A DNA stretch of 64,000 nucleotides. Source: Kryptolebias marmoratus (Eukaryota > Chordata > Actinopteri > Cyprinodontiformes > Rivulidae). The notes beneath the pieces are model-generated. The model did not search any database. It was given only the letters and a program-made list of their open reading frames with translations, and was not told where the DNA came from. This document shows, one piece after another, positions 33,301 through 45,300 of this stretch. The stretch lies in NCBI RefSeq assembly GCF_001649575.2, contig NC_051443.1:6690269-6754268 (forward strand), in the 5' to 3' direction. Position numbers and translations under genes: made by a program. Each line of letters starts with the position of its first letter. The stretch's first letter is position 1.

Positions 33301-35263
33301 GTGTACTCCAGCAGATTATATCATAAATGTGCAGCTTAGGTGGACAAAAGAATACCTCTCATTACCAATTTAACTTGTTCCAAGAGGTGATTTGTATGTT
33401 GAAAATTCATAGTTTGAACCAAATTTTCCCATTAAAAACAATGTAGATGTATTAACTTTGTTTCAACCCCACCCTGCTTCCTCAAAGGAAACAGCGCAGC
33501 CCTCACTGTAACGCTCGCTTTCAGCACACAGGCCGAAAGCGAGCGTTCCACCTGTTAAAACTGGAAGAAAACATCGTGTGATACAAACAAGCAACAACAA
33601 AACCACAAATGAAGGGTTTCCAGCTCACTTTTTTTTTTAGAGTTGCAGCTGGCAAGCAAAAACGTTAATGTTTTCAGTCATGACTTGTGAGAAGTAAGAA
33701 GGGGTGCTCTCTCTCTCTCTCCTACAAAGTTCTGCACTGAGTCCAGATGCAGGACACTTGCTTCAAAGTGTCATGAAAATGAGCCATAATGATGTTATTG
33801 TACAGGTTTATATTGCTGATTAAGAATGCGGTTTTACAAGCCGTATCCACAAAATAGGCCAATATTTTCAAACACTGAATGTTTAAAAGGGGGATGCACG
33901 TCTCGTCGGTCACTTGGTCCCTAACTCTCCGAGTTCAGTGAGACTGCAGCTAAAAAAATTCAGATTTTCTCACATTTTTGAGGGATTTCTTTCACCAGCT
34001 AGTCTCCCAAACTGTTGCAGCTCTGCGAGACAGGGCCTGAACACCTGCATTTGAAAAGTGCTTTCTAAAGAAGGTGGAGCTGAACTGAGTTGAGCCTCTG
34101 CGGGTCTTCCACAGGAGGGAGCTTCAGCCAGGTGGAGAACGTGACGGAGGAGGTCCAGAGCCTGAGGAACAGAGTGGAGCTCCTGGAGAAGGTACATGAG
34201 ACAAACAACATGTTTAAATGACCGCATAACCAACCCATCCACAGAGGTTTATTATCAATCCTGCCTCTGACTACAAAAGCAAGCATTAACATAAAGATAC
34301 ATTCTTAGTTTTCTGAAATAATAAAATAATTTTTCAATTTTCAGAAGCTGCAGTTGGCGTTGGCGCCCTTCACCAGCTTTTTCCCGCTGTCGGTGGATGA
34401 GGGCTTCTCAGAGAAAACCACCTTGCTGTCCCACTCCTTCCAGCAACTGGACCGCATCGACTCCCTCAGCGAGCAGATCGGCTTCCTGGAGGAGCGCCTC
34501 GGCACATGTGAGGCTGACCCTCGACCCTCTGTTGCACTTAGAGAAGGGAAAATCCAAGACTGAGTCAAACTTGTTTCCCCTGGAATTAAAAGTTTCAACT
34601 TTTTAAAACCAAATGATCAAAGTCAAAGCTGAAATCTTAACAACTGACCATAATGTAATAAAATGTCTTAATAATAATGATAAAATCTAATAACATTATG
34701 ACATTTCGGGGCTTGTAAAGATATAATTCCTTTGGTTCCTTTGGACATTATAGCTCAAACAGTGCAAGCAATGATTGCTTTCTGAGAGTTTGATTAAAAT
34801 CCATCCAGGGGTTCATGAGATATTTTGCTAACAGACTTACATGGGAAAACACATCACTGGGCTCACTGCAGCAGGCGATAACAAATGATCTTAATGAGGA
34901 GATAAATATCAAACCAAGGCTGATTTATTTTATGCAGTTTTAGAGCGGTTATTTCTGAAGTTAGTAGTTTTATTATAAAATCTGTTAAACTCATCTTTCA
35001 ATTGTAAACTATGAAGATTTCAGGGGTTTTCAGGGGGTATCTCAGAGCAGTCTCTGCAGGAACACAGTGTGACGTGCCGTCGTCCCTCTGGAGGGATCCC
35101 GAGACATTTTACTGCGTCACGAGCTTCATCGAGTTTAATTTGATTAGCTTTTGATCCTTCGGTACTTCTTTCTTTTTTTAACACATCCGCCCCAACCTTT
35201 TATCACGAAGTTCGTAACGCAGCACCTTTCCCCCCCACCCCAGGTTCCTGTCAGGACAACTAG
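27349..35263 (+). CDS. egfl7: EGF-like domain-containing protein 7, eight coding exons
   Basis: Exons: 27349-27428, 27984-28106, 28708-28820, 29510-29605, 29699-29881, 34115-34191, 34345-34507, 35244-35263. All introns are GT-AG, all phases agree, and the total is 855 nt (284 residues; human EGFL7 has 273). Order: hydrophobic signal peptide (MLLLSSSLFILHV), EMI domain (about 28-105; VCGRSL...LCPGHRLCSTYKTTY...CCPGW), EGF-like domain 1 (VCEQPCGNGGTC...CPLGWTGPQC), calcium-binding EGF-like domain 2 (DVDEC...NTAGSYRCAC), a Ser/Pro-rich linker, a coiled coil (VENVTEEVQSLRNRVELLEK) and the conserved C-terminal block HSFQQLDRIDSLSEQI...FLEERL ending in Cys-Ser-Cys. The product is secreted, mainly by endothelium, and guides vessel tube formation, partly by modulating Notch. 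The intron after EGF domain 2 holds mir-126. agpat2 follows tail-to-tail. Only the non-coding first exon is unsure. Confidence 0.96.
28975..29430. repeat. Degenerate intronic array built on TACCAGGTA/TACCTGGTA
   Basis: Within the egfl7 intron 28821-29509, dozens of variants of a ~10-bp unit such as ACCAGGTAAGT and TACCTGGTA recur in both orientations. Three copies read CAGGTAAG (29033-29040, 29215-29222, 29319-29326), matching a consensus 5' splice site. Confidence 0.8.
29942..30029 (+). ncRNA. mir126: microRNA precursor mir-126
   Basis: The 5' mature arm (miR-126-5p) is at 29958-29978, CATTATTACTTTTGGTACGC plus one base, and the 3' arm (miR-126-3p) at 29995-30015, starting TCGTACCGTGAG. Both match the known vertebrate sequences over their whole length as I recall them. 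The arms pair across a 16-base loop and the stem extends outward with GCCAGCCTCGCG on the left and GACTGGT on the right. It lies 60 bases into the egfl7 intron 29882-34114, the position it holds in other vertebrates. miR-126 is an endothelial microRNA that supports VEGF signalling and vessel integrity by repressing SPRED1 and PIK3R2. It should be processed from the egfl7 transcript. Confidence 0.98.
30440..31165 (+). repeat. Family A dispersed repeat, two tandem units
   Basis: In the mir-126 host intron. It starts AGCATTCCTTGAAGGAAG and CTGCCTTTCATGCCAGAG. The internal blocks (CTCAGCTA..ACC, GTTGACT.CAAAAGTTA, CCAGTGGTTC.TGAGATATTTTG) then occur twice, about 310 bases apart, ending TATGTGCAAAAACATTATA. 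Confidence 0.75.
31199..31362. other. Assembly gap (N)
   Basis: 164 N, entered from a GTGGTGGTGGTGGGGGG low-complexity tract. Lies in the egfl7 intron. Confidence 0.99.
31363..32089. other. Repeat-free intronic stretch, possible enhancer
   Basis: No gene. Unlike its flanks this part is CpG-containing and not repetitive. It holds GTAAACAAAGACAAT (31702-31716), which combines forkhead (GTAAACA) and SOX-like (ACAAAG, ACAAT) sites. It ends in a poly-C run before the next gap. Confidence 0.3.
32090..32177. other. Assembly gap (N)
   Basis: 88 N following a C homopolymer, a typical sequencing stop. Confidence 0.99.
32240..32420 (+). mobile_element. L2/CR1-type LINE, C-terminal relic
   Basis: One frame reads RNQLPACVRDTSSLNAFK followed by TNLKMYLFE, the usual end of L2/Rex1-type reverse transcriptase polyproteins (W/RNxLP...SSLxxFKxxLKxYLF). 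Only this end is present. Confidence 0.65.
32500..32880 (-). repeat. Family A dispersed repeat, reverse orientation
   Basis: Reverse complements of the family blocks are seen (GAGTTGACTTGATTCAAGATGG, ACATGCTCTAAGTGC). The head ends in the perfect palindrome GCATTCCTTCAAGGAATGC (32852-32870), followed by TAGGTCTTTCA. Confidence 0.7.
34765..34890 (+). repeat. Family A repeat, 3' end only
   Basis: ATGATTGCTTTCTGAGAGTTTGATT, ATCCAGGGGTTCATGAGATATTTTGCTAACAGAC and the ACATGGGAAAACACATCAC tail. In the egfl7 intron 34508-35243. Confidence 0.65.
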
Positions 35264-35625
35264 CAGCTGAGCGAGGGGGTCTTCATCACGCCGTGACGCG
35301 TTCATCGCACAAACCCTCCACCACCTCCTTCCTCTTCCATCTTTTCCCGTTTTGCAATGGTACCAGCGGCAGGGTCGTTGTCGCCGTTTCATCACCACTG
35401 TAGCCTGTAAATCGGACCCTGTGAGGGGGGGTCAAAGGTCACAGTAGCCTCTTCTGTTTCTGTTTGTTTTGTATCAGTGCAGCTACGCCCCCCCCCCATC
35501 AGAGCTCCAACCTGCCGCGGGCCTGATGAGGACGCCTGTATTTATCTATTTAAGTTTTGATCACTTTTAGTCATTGATGGTTTTTTTCCACCGTTTTGTA
35601 ATAAAAATAAAAGTCTAGGATCCAA
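35264..35625 (+). promoter_or_regulatory. egfl7: egfl7 3' UTR with polyadenylation signal
   Basis: From the stop codon at 35261-35263 to AATAAA at 35600-35605, with a second AATAAA overlap just after. The end at about 35625 is estimated from the signal. The UTR contains a C9-10 run (35488-35497). Confidence 0.7.
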
Positions 35626-35904
35626 AGGCCTCGAGCGCGCTCTCTGGAGACGGCGTTACACAAAAGTTATCAGCAGGAGTATGACGTTTCCTCGACCGTA
35701 GAGGAAGAAGCAGATAAAGACGATAAACTGGGTGGGATGAGCTGTGGGCTGATGTGGGCTGTTCTCGACGTCACCTGATGACATGTGATGTGGGCAGGGC
35801 TTGATCCTCCCCCGAATTCAATCCAAACGCTCAAAACGAACTTCTCAGCTGGTTTCCTCAGTTTACGGCGCGCTGCTGAAAGAAGAGGTGATGTAACTCA
35901 GTGT

Positions 35905-36445
35905 CATTCTCAGTCATTCTCAGCTACTACCACATCAAATTTTAGCTCAATATCTGTGAAACTAACTAGTTGTAGAAACATTTGTGTTTTCAGAGAACAT
36001 TGGCTGTAGTGGTCATCTTAAATTCAATTGAGTCCAAAGGTTATTGAACTACAGATACGCATCCAAAGATGACTTGCTTAAAGTTTCATTATAATCTGTT
36101 TACTGGTTCAGGAGATATTTTGCTAACAGACAAAGTTGACTCCAGTAGTTAAAGGCAAAGTTTTACCAACAGATCTCACACCATCAGTTAGCGCTTAGCT
36201 AACACACCAGTTTTAGTGCAATCTTTGTAAAAGTAGCTGAGTTGCATCCATTTTTGACTTTGCTAAATTTGCTTTGCAGCCATCTTGAATGGGACTGAGC
36301 ACAAAAGGTAATCACTTGTTGATGTACACCAAATGATGCTTTAATAAAACTTGTCCACTGGTTTATGAGATATGTTGCTCTAACGTTACAGACAGCTGCA
36401 CACACACACAGGCAAAAACATGATCACCTTTCACCTCGGGCGATA
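35905..36445 (+). repeat. Family A dispersed repeat, two tandem units
   Basis: CTCAGCTACTACCACATCAAATTTTAGCTC begins unit one; a second set of blocks (CAGCCATCTTGAATGGGACTGAG, CACTGGTTTATGAGATATG) follows, ending GGCAAAAACATGATCACC and a GGGCGATAA end. Confidence 0.72.
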
Positions 36446-36559
36446 ATTAAACCGAATGTACTCCCACCATCTTGTCCTGTGCCGCAGCTGCTCCAAAAAA
36501 AAACCCCTAATATTTTAACATCATTGTTGAATAAAAATCTGGGTTTCACTGATCGTACC

Positions 36560-36775
36560 TGGTACCAGCCTGTTCCTGTCTGGGGAGAACTGAGTGAGAC
36601 AAGAGAAACCTCCCCCAAAAATGATCAGGATCATAATCTGGATCAGGACCAAAATGTAATCCAACCCCAACATTTCCTGAAGGTTTCATCCAAATCTGTT
36701 CAGTAGTTTTTACCTGATCTTTGCTAACAGAGAGAAAAACAAACCAATGGACACGATCAAAACTATAACCAGGAG
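36560..36775 (+). repeat. RTE-type LINE/SINE 3' tail
   Basis: GGATCAGGACCAAAATGTAATC, then CTGAAGGTTTCATCCAAATCTGTTCAGTAGTTTTT and CAAACCAATGGACACGATCAAAACTATAAC. This is the order of the teleost RTE-like 3' UTR; a shorter related tail occurs at 40430-40545. Confidence 0.6.
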
Positions 36776-37789
36776 TGGGACGAGGATGTGTGATGGTCAT
36801 TATCACTGAACTCGCCTTCATAAAACAAGCAATCAAAGAGGCAGAAGACTGGGTCAGGGTCATCTCAATAAACTGGCTTTCATTCAATTTAACCAATAAC
36901 AATTAATAATGAGTACAGCACTTTAATGCCAAGTCAGCAACAGCAGCTATACTGCAACGTGTAGTAAACAAACAATTCAAAAACAAAACATTAAAATAAT
37001 GTACATATCAATTAAATAGCATTTTTAATCAATATTTGGTAGAAATTCATGAACTTTCTGTAGTCACAATTCAAACAAATGCCATTTAGATCAACAGGTT
37101 ATTGCTCTGACATTTGTTAAATATAAAAAAAGATCAGTTTGGACCATAAAGAAAATGTCAGCTTTTAAAAAATGTGTACTTTAGAAAAGTTGTCACATAC
37201 ATACGGTGGGTTGCAACAGTTTTCATAAGCGTCACATAAAGCCATAATAGCTGTCAAAATTCACGATTTCTCAATGCTTTTGATATTAATTTTTTGTATG
37301 TTTATCATCTATGATAAAAAAAAAAAACACTAAATAAGCACCATTCACAACCAAAAGTCAGCCACATGATTTGTAATAAATGAGTGAAATCAGCAAATTT
37401 GGGTTTTGTTGCCAACAGTTAACATAATCCCCGGATGTCAACAGAGCAGAGGGAAAACAATGGAATCAGAGACGCCAGGGGGAAAGTGAAAAGGTAAAAT
37501 TCTTCTTCACAGCGACTAAAAGCTGTTAGTACGAGAGTCGATAGAAGAGGAGTTGTTTTATGGGAGGACATCGAGCGGTGGAGAGCGTTAAAGCAAAAGT
37601 TGGGGCTGAGATCATATGGAAATGAGCTGCGCTGAGATATTATAAACTAACAGGAGAATTTCTATAACGGATCTCAGCCTTTAGTAGTAAAAAAAGAAGA
37701 ATAGCTGCTGCTTTCTAACGCCAAAAATCATATAATCTGACAGCTGTTACTACTTTAAAGAAAAATAAAAAGGTTCAATGTTTCGAAAT

Positions 37790-38045
37790 CCTTCTACTAG
37801 GTGAAGCATGGTGGTGGAAACATCATGCTGTGGGGACGTTTTCCCATCAGCAGGGACGGGGAAACTGGACAGAGTTGACTGAGAGACGGATGGAGCGAAA
37901 TACAGAGAAATTCCTGAGGGAAACCTGTTGGAGTCTTCCAGAGATCAGAGCTCCGCCTCCTTGCTGAAGCAACACGCCACTGGTTTAAAGAGAACCCGTT
38001 AAATGTCCTGGAATGGTCCAGTCAAAGTCTAGACCTCAAGTGAGC
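37790..38045 (+). pseudogene. Tc1-like transposase fragment
   Basis: Reads like KHGGGNIMLWGRF (the Tc1 GGGSxMxWG block, about 37805) and, with frame breaks, ends in a FKENPLNVLEWSSQSLDL run that corresponds to the WPxxSPDLNPIE region. About 85 residues of the catalytic half remain. Confidence 0.7.
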
Positions 38046-38049
38046 AGCT

Positions 38050-41000
38050 CTGTTTTGATTTAAAAGACTGCTGGACAAAAAAAATAAAAAAAATTCAGAT
38101 CAGGTCTGTGTAACATTCACAATCAAACGATACTTTTCTTGTTTAGAGCCTCTAACTGTGCCTAAAGCTTGAAATCAAAACACCAAAGCCCATTTTTATA
38201 CAAATAATACATATAAAAGCTATAGTTTAAATAACTAATCTGTTATGTATTCTTACTTTTACATGTTAGGACAAAGGAAGCTGTTTATACCATCTTTGAT
38301 CAAATTTTCTAATTTTCTTATTTTTGACATAAAAATTAGATCAGCTCATTGGATATTTGACTTCCTGATTTTTTATTTCCTGGTAAAGGCAGGATCCTTC
38401 ATTTAGTCAACTTTTATTAATTTTATGAAAGGCAAGTCTATTTTTTATTTCCTATTATCAGAATGACTTGCCATGTTTTTGTAAAAGACCTTATTTCAGC
38501 GTTTTCTAATCTAATAATCCGTCACGTGTGGGAAACTAATTTGTTACTTTCCCTCAGCAACTTGCCCAAATATGTTAAAAATTTTCAATTTTCTGGTGGA
38601 TTCAGAAAGTACCTCATAGGCCCATAAATTATTAGGACAAACTGAGTGTTTTTTTTTTTGCATGATTAGTATTATTTTGTCACATTTCATTCACAGGAAA
38701 ATTGCAAAAACTAGCCTTTCATATTATAGTTCTAAATATACATATTTATTTATGGTTTTTAAAAAGTTTTAGATAAAACAAGAACTTCAGCGGAGAACTG
38801 CGTAAGAAAAAAACAAAAGTTTATTTCTTATGATGCAAGGCATTCACATTTTCCCGGAACAAATGAAATCAAGACTGCTACTAGGTTCAGTAATAACAGG
38901 ATGCTTTTAACGAGCATTTACACACACACATACACACGCGCACACACACACACTCACTCAGTTGGATGTTGGTTGTTTCTTGCGTCCATATAAATGACAC
39001 TTTGGTTCAAAAATAAATCTCCAAATTAAACCTGAAAAAGTGCTTTAATAAAGTTTGGGGATAATTTCAATCATTTACATGTTAAACACCTGGGGAACCA
39101 ACAGGTGCTGAGCCTGCTCGACCCAAAGTGGGACCCGTCCTCTTTATTCAGAAAATACGAGAACAACAACAAGGAATAAATTAAATCGGACAACCTAAGA
39201 TATTAAATCCTATTTTTGAAAAGAAACCAATTTGGTCAGCTGCTTTATGAACATTTTGGATACGACCTGCTGCAGAAGTTAAATCTTTCACAGAATATAA
39301 CAAACAAAAAAAGTCAATAAATATAACTAAACTAGGAAATAAAAATGGGTTAGTTATTAGTAGTTTAATACTTAGCAGTGTTAAACACAAAAGCTGTCCT
39401 GACCTCTTGTACTTTAAGTAGGAATCACTAAAACTACCGCTGCGTTCAGCGATCAACAGCAGAGGTAATAACAAGGGAAGTTACAACAGCTCAGTCTAAA
39501 TTTAATGCACCTAATGCTTGAAACGCAACGTCTGGATTCCACCCCGGCTAGACGAAGTACACGAGTCCCCCACTACAGAAAGAACGTCCTGCTTTACATT
39601 CTCAAACAGTGTTTAACGAAGGCAGTTTGCAGAATCAGGACCTGGATGAGCTTCAGTCGGACCCATGTGGTTATTAGTTCAGTCAGTTCAGACAAAACAA
39701 AATTCCAGCTTAGAGAAAACTTGCTGAACAATCCAAAGTGCAACAAAAACAACTTAAGGCCTAAATTCTTTTCACAAATTCTTAAATATCGTCATACTTT
39801 CTCCACAGAAATGTTTTTTTTCCACCATCAGATGAATGAAATCAGGGACAAACTGCTGCAAATACAGTTCAACTTACCGTGTTCAACATTTTTAGGAAGA
39901 TTTTCGCATTTTTTGATTGTTAAAAAGGGATAGTTTGGTCATTCTTGAAGTGATGTTCTGTCAAATAGCTGATTATGGCAGATAAGATACAAACTGAAGT
40001 ATTCAGAGTTTGAAGAAAAAGGGCAAAAGTCTTCATCCAGGATAGGCTAAAGACTAGTCAAATGAGGGCCTGTTTGTTTCTCCAGCTTGTAAAACAACTC
40101 TCTCAAAGTGGCACACAGATGTGAAAGTACGCTACATTACCTAACATGACAGTTTTCTCAGCTGAACGACCATCAACATTAATAAAGATTATTTCTCTCC
40201 GTCTCCTTCTGTTGTTCAAAACTGAAACCAGAATATCAGTTTTTGGAAGTGCCATCATATTGTATTTTTGAAGCCAGAGTGGGCACACTGTCGATTTTAG
40301 GCTGTACCCTGAATGCAATGGAACACCCCCAGTTTGCCAACAGGCTGCCATACTGTCAATTACAGGCAGACACAAAACTTGACTTTAAACCTCAAATAAG
40401 TTATTGAAACTTAACATATTCAGAGATAGAGAAAAAAAAATCCAAAAAAAATCCTGAAAAATTTCATCAAAACCTGTTAAATAGTTTTTAAGTGAGCCTG
40501 CTCACAAACAAACCAACACTACCAAAAACATAACCTCCTTTGTGGATTTTAAATGAATGCATATTTGAACATTAAAGCAACAAGGTAAGAACTACGTGGA
40601 TCAACAAAAATCATCATCTAAAATGAAAAAAAGATGTGAAGTGTGTTTTCATTTGTTTAAGTGAGGAAAATGTCCATTTAATGAACATGTAGGGGTGGGA
40701 CTTAAAACTGCCACTAGGTGGTGTTCTTTATGGCTTCAGCTTCCAGCTTCTGGTCCTGTCTCTGGTTGATACTGGGTGTATGCTGATGATGCACTCCAGG
40801 CAGCCTGACAGACAGTCTCTGCTCAGCACACATACTTTCATGTGATAACATGAATGACAAACTAAACAACCGTGTCATGCAAAAGAAAAAAAAACAAAAC
40901 AAAACTATATAAAACAGGTGCTGGTTTGACAAGCCATTTGCCCAGCCTGGAGGAAAACTTCTGCCCTTTTCTTCATACTCCATGCTCTGTGATTGATGTT

Positions 41001-42389
41001 ACAACTGATACTATAGATAACTATTTGACAGAACATCACTTGAAAAGTGACCAGACCATCCCATAAGGCCAATTTATTTGTTCACAAATCCTTAAACATC
41101 ATCATGGTTTCTCTGCAGAGGTTAATCAAACCTTTGATGATCCGAACTAGACTTTTTTTCACCTTCAGACAAATAAAATCAAGGAGAAATTGCTGCTAAG
41201 TGACTCAAAAACACATTTTATCTTGTTCAACCCTTTTTAGGAACAAATTTCCATGTTCTGTTTGGTAATAAATAATAAATCGTCAACTCAATCAGCCCCT
41301 CCCAGCCTCTTATCAATGAGTCTTATATCAATGATCAGCAATCGGTGAATGATCATTTCAACAGTCCTCATCATGGCACAATACATTGGACTTTGGAACA
41401 GTGATGCTGGAACAGTTTGGAAACCTTTTGAGTTTTTTTGACACATTTTAAAGAGATTCTTTTATAAATTCAAAGCATCAAAAACAACAATCCTGTGTGA
41501 AAATAAAAACAGAACCGAGTCAGAAGAGACCTGCTGCTTTGTGGTGAAAGTCGGTCATTTCTGTTGTTTCAGAAAAAGAAAAGAAAAGAAAAGAAAACCT
41601 GAAAGATTTTACTGAAATACAGCAATAGCGCACCTTTCATTCGTTGTTTCTGACATCATAAAGTGTCTAACCAAGCTACAAGTCACTGAGCTGAAGAGCC
41701 ACGCTGGATATGGAGTTCAATTCATGGTGACAAAATAAAATGCGTCCACATTCGAGCAGAACTTCCACTCAGTCCTCCACATGATGAAGCCTGCTCCGTT
41801 TGCTTTGGGGCAAAAATAACCGTAAGAAAGAGCGTGCACGCTAATGACAACTGAAGGAAGGAGATGGGATTCTTTAAATAAGTGTGTCCATAAGTCACTT
41901 AAATGAAGGCATCATGAGGGGGAAACATCAATATGTACTGACATTTATGAACAGAAAAAGAAAAAAAACTGCTCAAGTAGTTCAGCTGAACAGAAGGCAG
42001 ATGGAGATTAAAAAAAAAAAAGAAAAAAGGGGGCAAACTGGTTAGAAAGCAGGACGATACCAAAGCCAGGCTTTCCAAAGCCAGAGTATAAAGCAACAGA
42101 GAAGGTGGACAGAGCCATCCAAAAGGCATGCATGGACAACACACAACCGTAGTGTTTGGCTTGCCGTCCGTCACTCCACTCGCGGCGTGCAGAGCAGCGC
42201 TGAGGGTCGGGACTGACTGTGCTGTATCAGACCAGAGGCAGACGGGTCCAGGCGTCAACTAGACAGGAAGTCCCTGTCCCGTTTTGCTTCCTGTTCAGGT
42301 AACTGGACAACCTGGATAAAGCAGGGAGGTCTGGGGAGGGAGGAGGATTTCAGACAGGCGCAGAAAAAGAGGCTGAGTATGGCAGATAT
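38050..42389. other. Convergent intergenic stretch including probable agpat2 3' UTR
   Basis: No supported coding gene. The agpat2 transcript must extend left from 42390; minus-strand AATAAA candidates (TTTATT on plus) occur for example near 41070, 39140 and 38820, but I cannot tell which is used. A CA microsatellite is at 38920-38950, a poly-C/T-free AAAAG array at 41575-41600, and an RTE-type tail (TTTCATCAAAACCTGTTAAATAG) at 40430-40545. Confidence 0.4.
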
Positions 42390-45300
42390 TCAGTGCCTTG
42401 AGGGCCCGTTGCTCTGGGTGACGGAGTCAGAGATTTCCAGGAAAGCGGAGCGCATCAGGCTGTAGGATTTGTCGGAGAGAGACGACACGTCGTCTGCCGT
42501 CATCCCCTTTGTCTCAATCTTTGGAAGGATCTTTAACTTGATGGTCCCTGCAGAAACACAAACTTCACCATCAGAAAGCTCACAGAACATCAGTTTATTA
42601 CTCTTTTGCCTAAAGTGTTGCAAATGTGGAGGGAAAGAAAAGCTGAGATACCTGATCTGAACTGCTTTTCTTTCCGAAGGTAGAAGTTGTTGTAGGAGGA
42701 GAAAACTACAGGTATGATGGGAACCTAGAAGGGAAGACAGGAAGGAGTAAAAGAGACATCACATCTGAGTGCGAATTAACTCCGTTTTAAACACATTTAA
42801 AGATGAGAAAGGTAGAAATACTTCACACACACACACTCAGCATGACATAACCAATCTCTTCTATTACTTCTATTAGAGGCCGAGTGTCTCTCTGGAGGCC
42901 CCAAGTGGCCCTTCAGCAGGACAGGATGAGCCAAACGTGTCTCCCCCTGGGGGCTGTCCTGTTTCCTCTCAGTCTGAGTACAAACGGAGATGCTGCACTA
43001 TTACTCAGCAAACAGACCGTCTCAGGTGGAAAACCTAAAGGCTTGGCAATGAAGAAATGCCTTACATGCCTGAGATTTGGACCAAGAGCCCCCCGCAAAA
43101 AAACAAAAAATGTAAAAAACTGAACTCGACCCGTCTGCTACCACACAACATTCTACCTCAATATCTGTAAAAATGACTGAGTTGGAGCCATTTTTGAGCA
43201 GCCATGTTAAAACGGCTTGACTTTTAACACACAAAAACATAATCATCTGTCTTCACCTTTTGCCTGCAGCTGATAAAGGAAAACAAAACAAATCCAAACG
43301 AGTGAAACTGTACCCCCACGGGCATATACTGACAAACATGATGGAGGCCTTTTCAACATTCAAAATGTTATGTTTAACACAGAAAACACATGACCAGAAC
43401 TCCGAACTTAGCCTAGCGAGCTTTATTTATGTAGCCTTTCAGTCTTGATGCATATCTAAACCTAACTGAAATCCATTTTTACACGGAAAGCTAAAAAAAT
43501 AAAAAGGTTTCACACATTCAGCAGTACTCTGAAGAAAGTTGTGGTTTCTGTATGGATTTTTTTAAAAAAAGAAAAAGAATTCCCCCCCCCCCCTTTTTTA
43601 AATTCATTCCACCTGTCTGAGCCTGCATGTGTGCTCTGAAACAACGGCAGAACGAAGACCTCCCAGCTGCATGCATGCAGAGATTAAAGATGATAAACAC
43701 CCACAGCTGAGCTGAGAACGGCCTCTTTATGCTGAGTCGGCCCTTTTCTCTGATAATCGGTCAGAAGTTAGGCAATGCATTACAAAAAAAGAGGAAAACC
43801 ATTACAAAGTAAAATGGCCACACAACTATTTTATTGATTTAGATCAGTGCTGACGTTAGATCCATATCAGGCAGATAGCGCCACCATGTGTCTGGATGAA
43901 GCACAAAACTAAACCAAATGTTAAAAGTTAGCAGAAGTTTCCTGGAATACTGCCGGAGTTTCTTCTGCTCTTCAGTCAAAGTCAACAGAAGACGAAGGAT
44001 GAAAGTGTGACGGACGGGCTTCATTCACTCAGAGAGGACACAGAACACACAAAGGAAGGCAGGAACATTCAAATATATCCTCACCTGTGCCTGCACTGCC
44101 AGGTGGAAAGCGCCTTTTTTGAAGGGCAGCAAGTCACCTTTCTGGTTCCGAGTTCCCTCTGGGAAGACCCACAGCCGGATCTTCAGAGGGTGAATTCAGC
44201 AAACCAAATTATCACCAACAACCATCGACGTGAAGATGCAGCCTGTGTTGACTGAACCGTTTGATTACCTGCTCATCCAGCATGGTTTTAGCAGCGTCAG
44301 CCATGACACTCTTGGCATCGCTCGTCTTCTTGCGGTTGATAAAAACGATGCCTCCCAGCCAGCAGATGAGGCCCACGGTCCCGGCGTAAACCAGCTCCTT
44401 CTTGGCAATCGTGGTGCAGCGGTCGGGTAAGACCTCCATCAGGCCTGAGAAACACAAACATAAGAAGTTTGCTTTACAAGCACTAAAATGGTTTCCTTTA
44501 ACTGTAATAGAACAAAAGAACGCATTCATACAAATACCCAACCTCACATTTTAAAATCACTAATTTCTGCTTGAACAAAGCTTGTGTTCATATATCTTAC
44601 TGGGCCGCCACTGTTGGAGGCTCAAACCTGTGTTATGCCTTTGTGATACATATGTGCAAGGAGTTCATAACATTCACAACAAGCCTGAGGGGATAAAGAT
44701 ATTCAGGATGTTCTAAGACAGGGGTGTCAAACCCAGTGACGCAAGGGGGCCAAAATTAAAAATTTGGTCCTAGCCGAGGGCCAATCACAATCAATATTTG
44801 TTAAAAATTACATAAATGAACCTTGGTTTTAAATGTATCATGTCAAATCATTCATATAGAAATATCAATGACCTTTTCCCAGTTACAGATTATACAGAAT
44901 TTAGAGCAAACATGCTTTAATGAACACAGACAAATAGATCAAACTTCAAAAAGCACATCATTAGCTGTCATTTCTTATCCCTCACTCAGCTTTTAAATGA
45001 TTTTTTTAACATTAAAAACTTGATTATACAGAAATTAAAACTATACAATGTTGGCTTCTAAGTCACTTTCAAGTGAAAACTTCACTAATTAGGTTCAGTT
45101 TTTTTAAGCAAAATAAGAATCAGAGACTATCTGTCCGAGACTAGAGGGCCGGACCTGATGAAATCTAAACGTTATCTTAGGGGCCGGATGAAATGTTACA
45201 GAGGGCCAGATCTGGCCCGCGGGCCTTGAGTTTGACACGTGTGTTATAAGACATTCACAGAAATTATATATTTTGTATAAATAATAATTACAGTTTATTT

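Noticed and set aside
35478..35560. Alternative last exon of egfl7 after GTATCAG at 35477
   Set aside because: It does not fit the phase of exon 34345-34507. The acceptor at 35243 gives the right phase and the expected Cys-Ser-Cys ending with a stop seven codons on.
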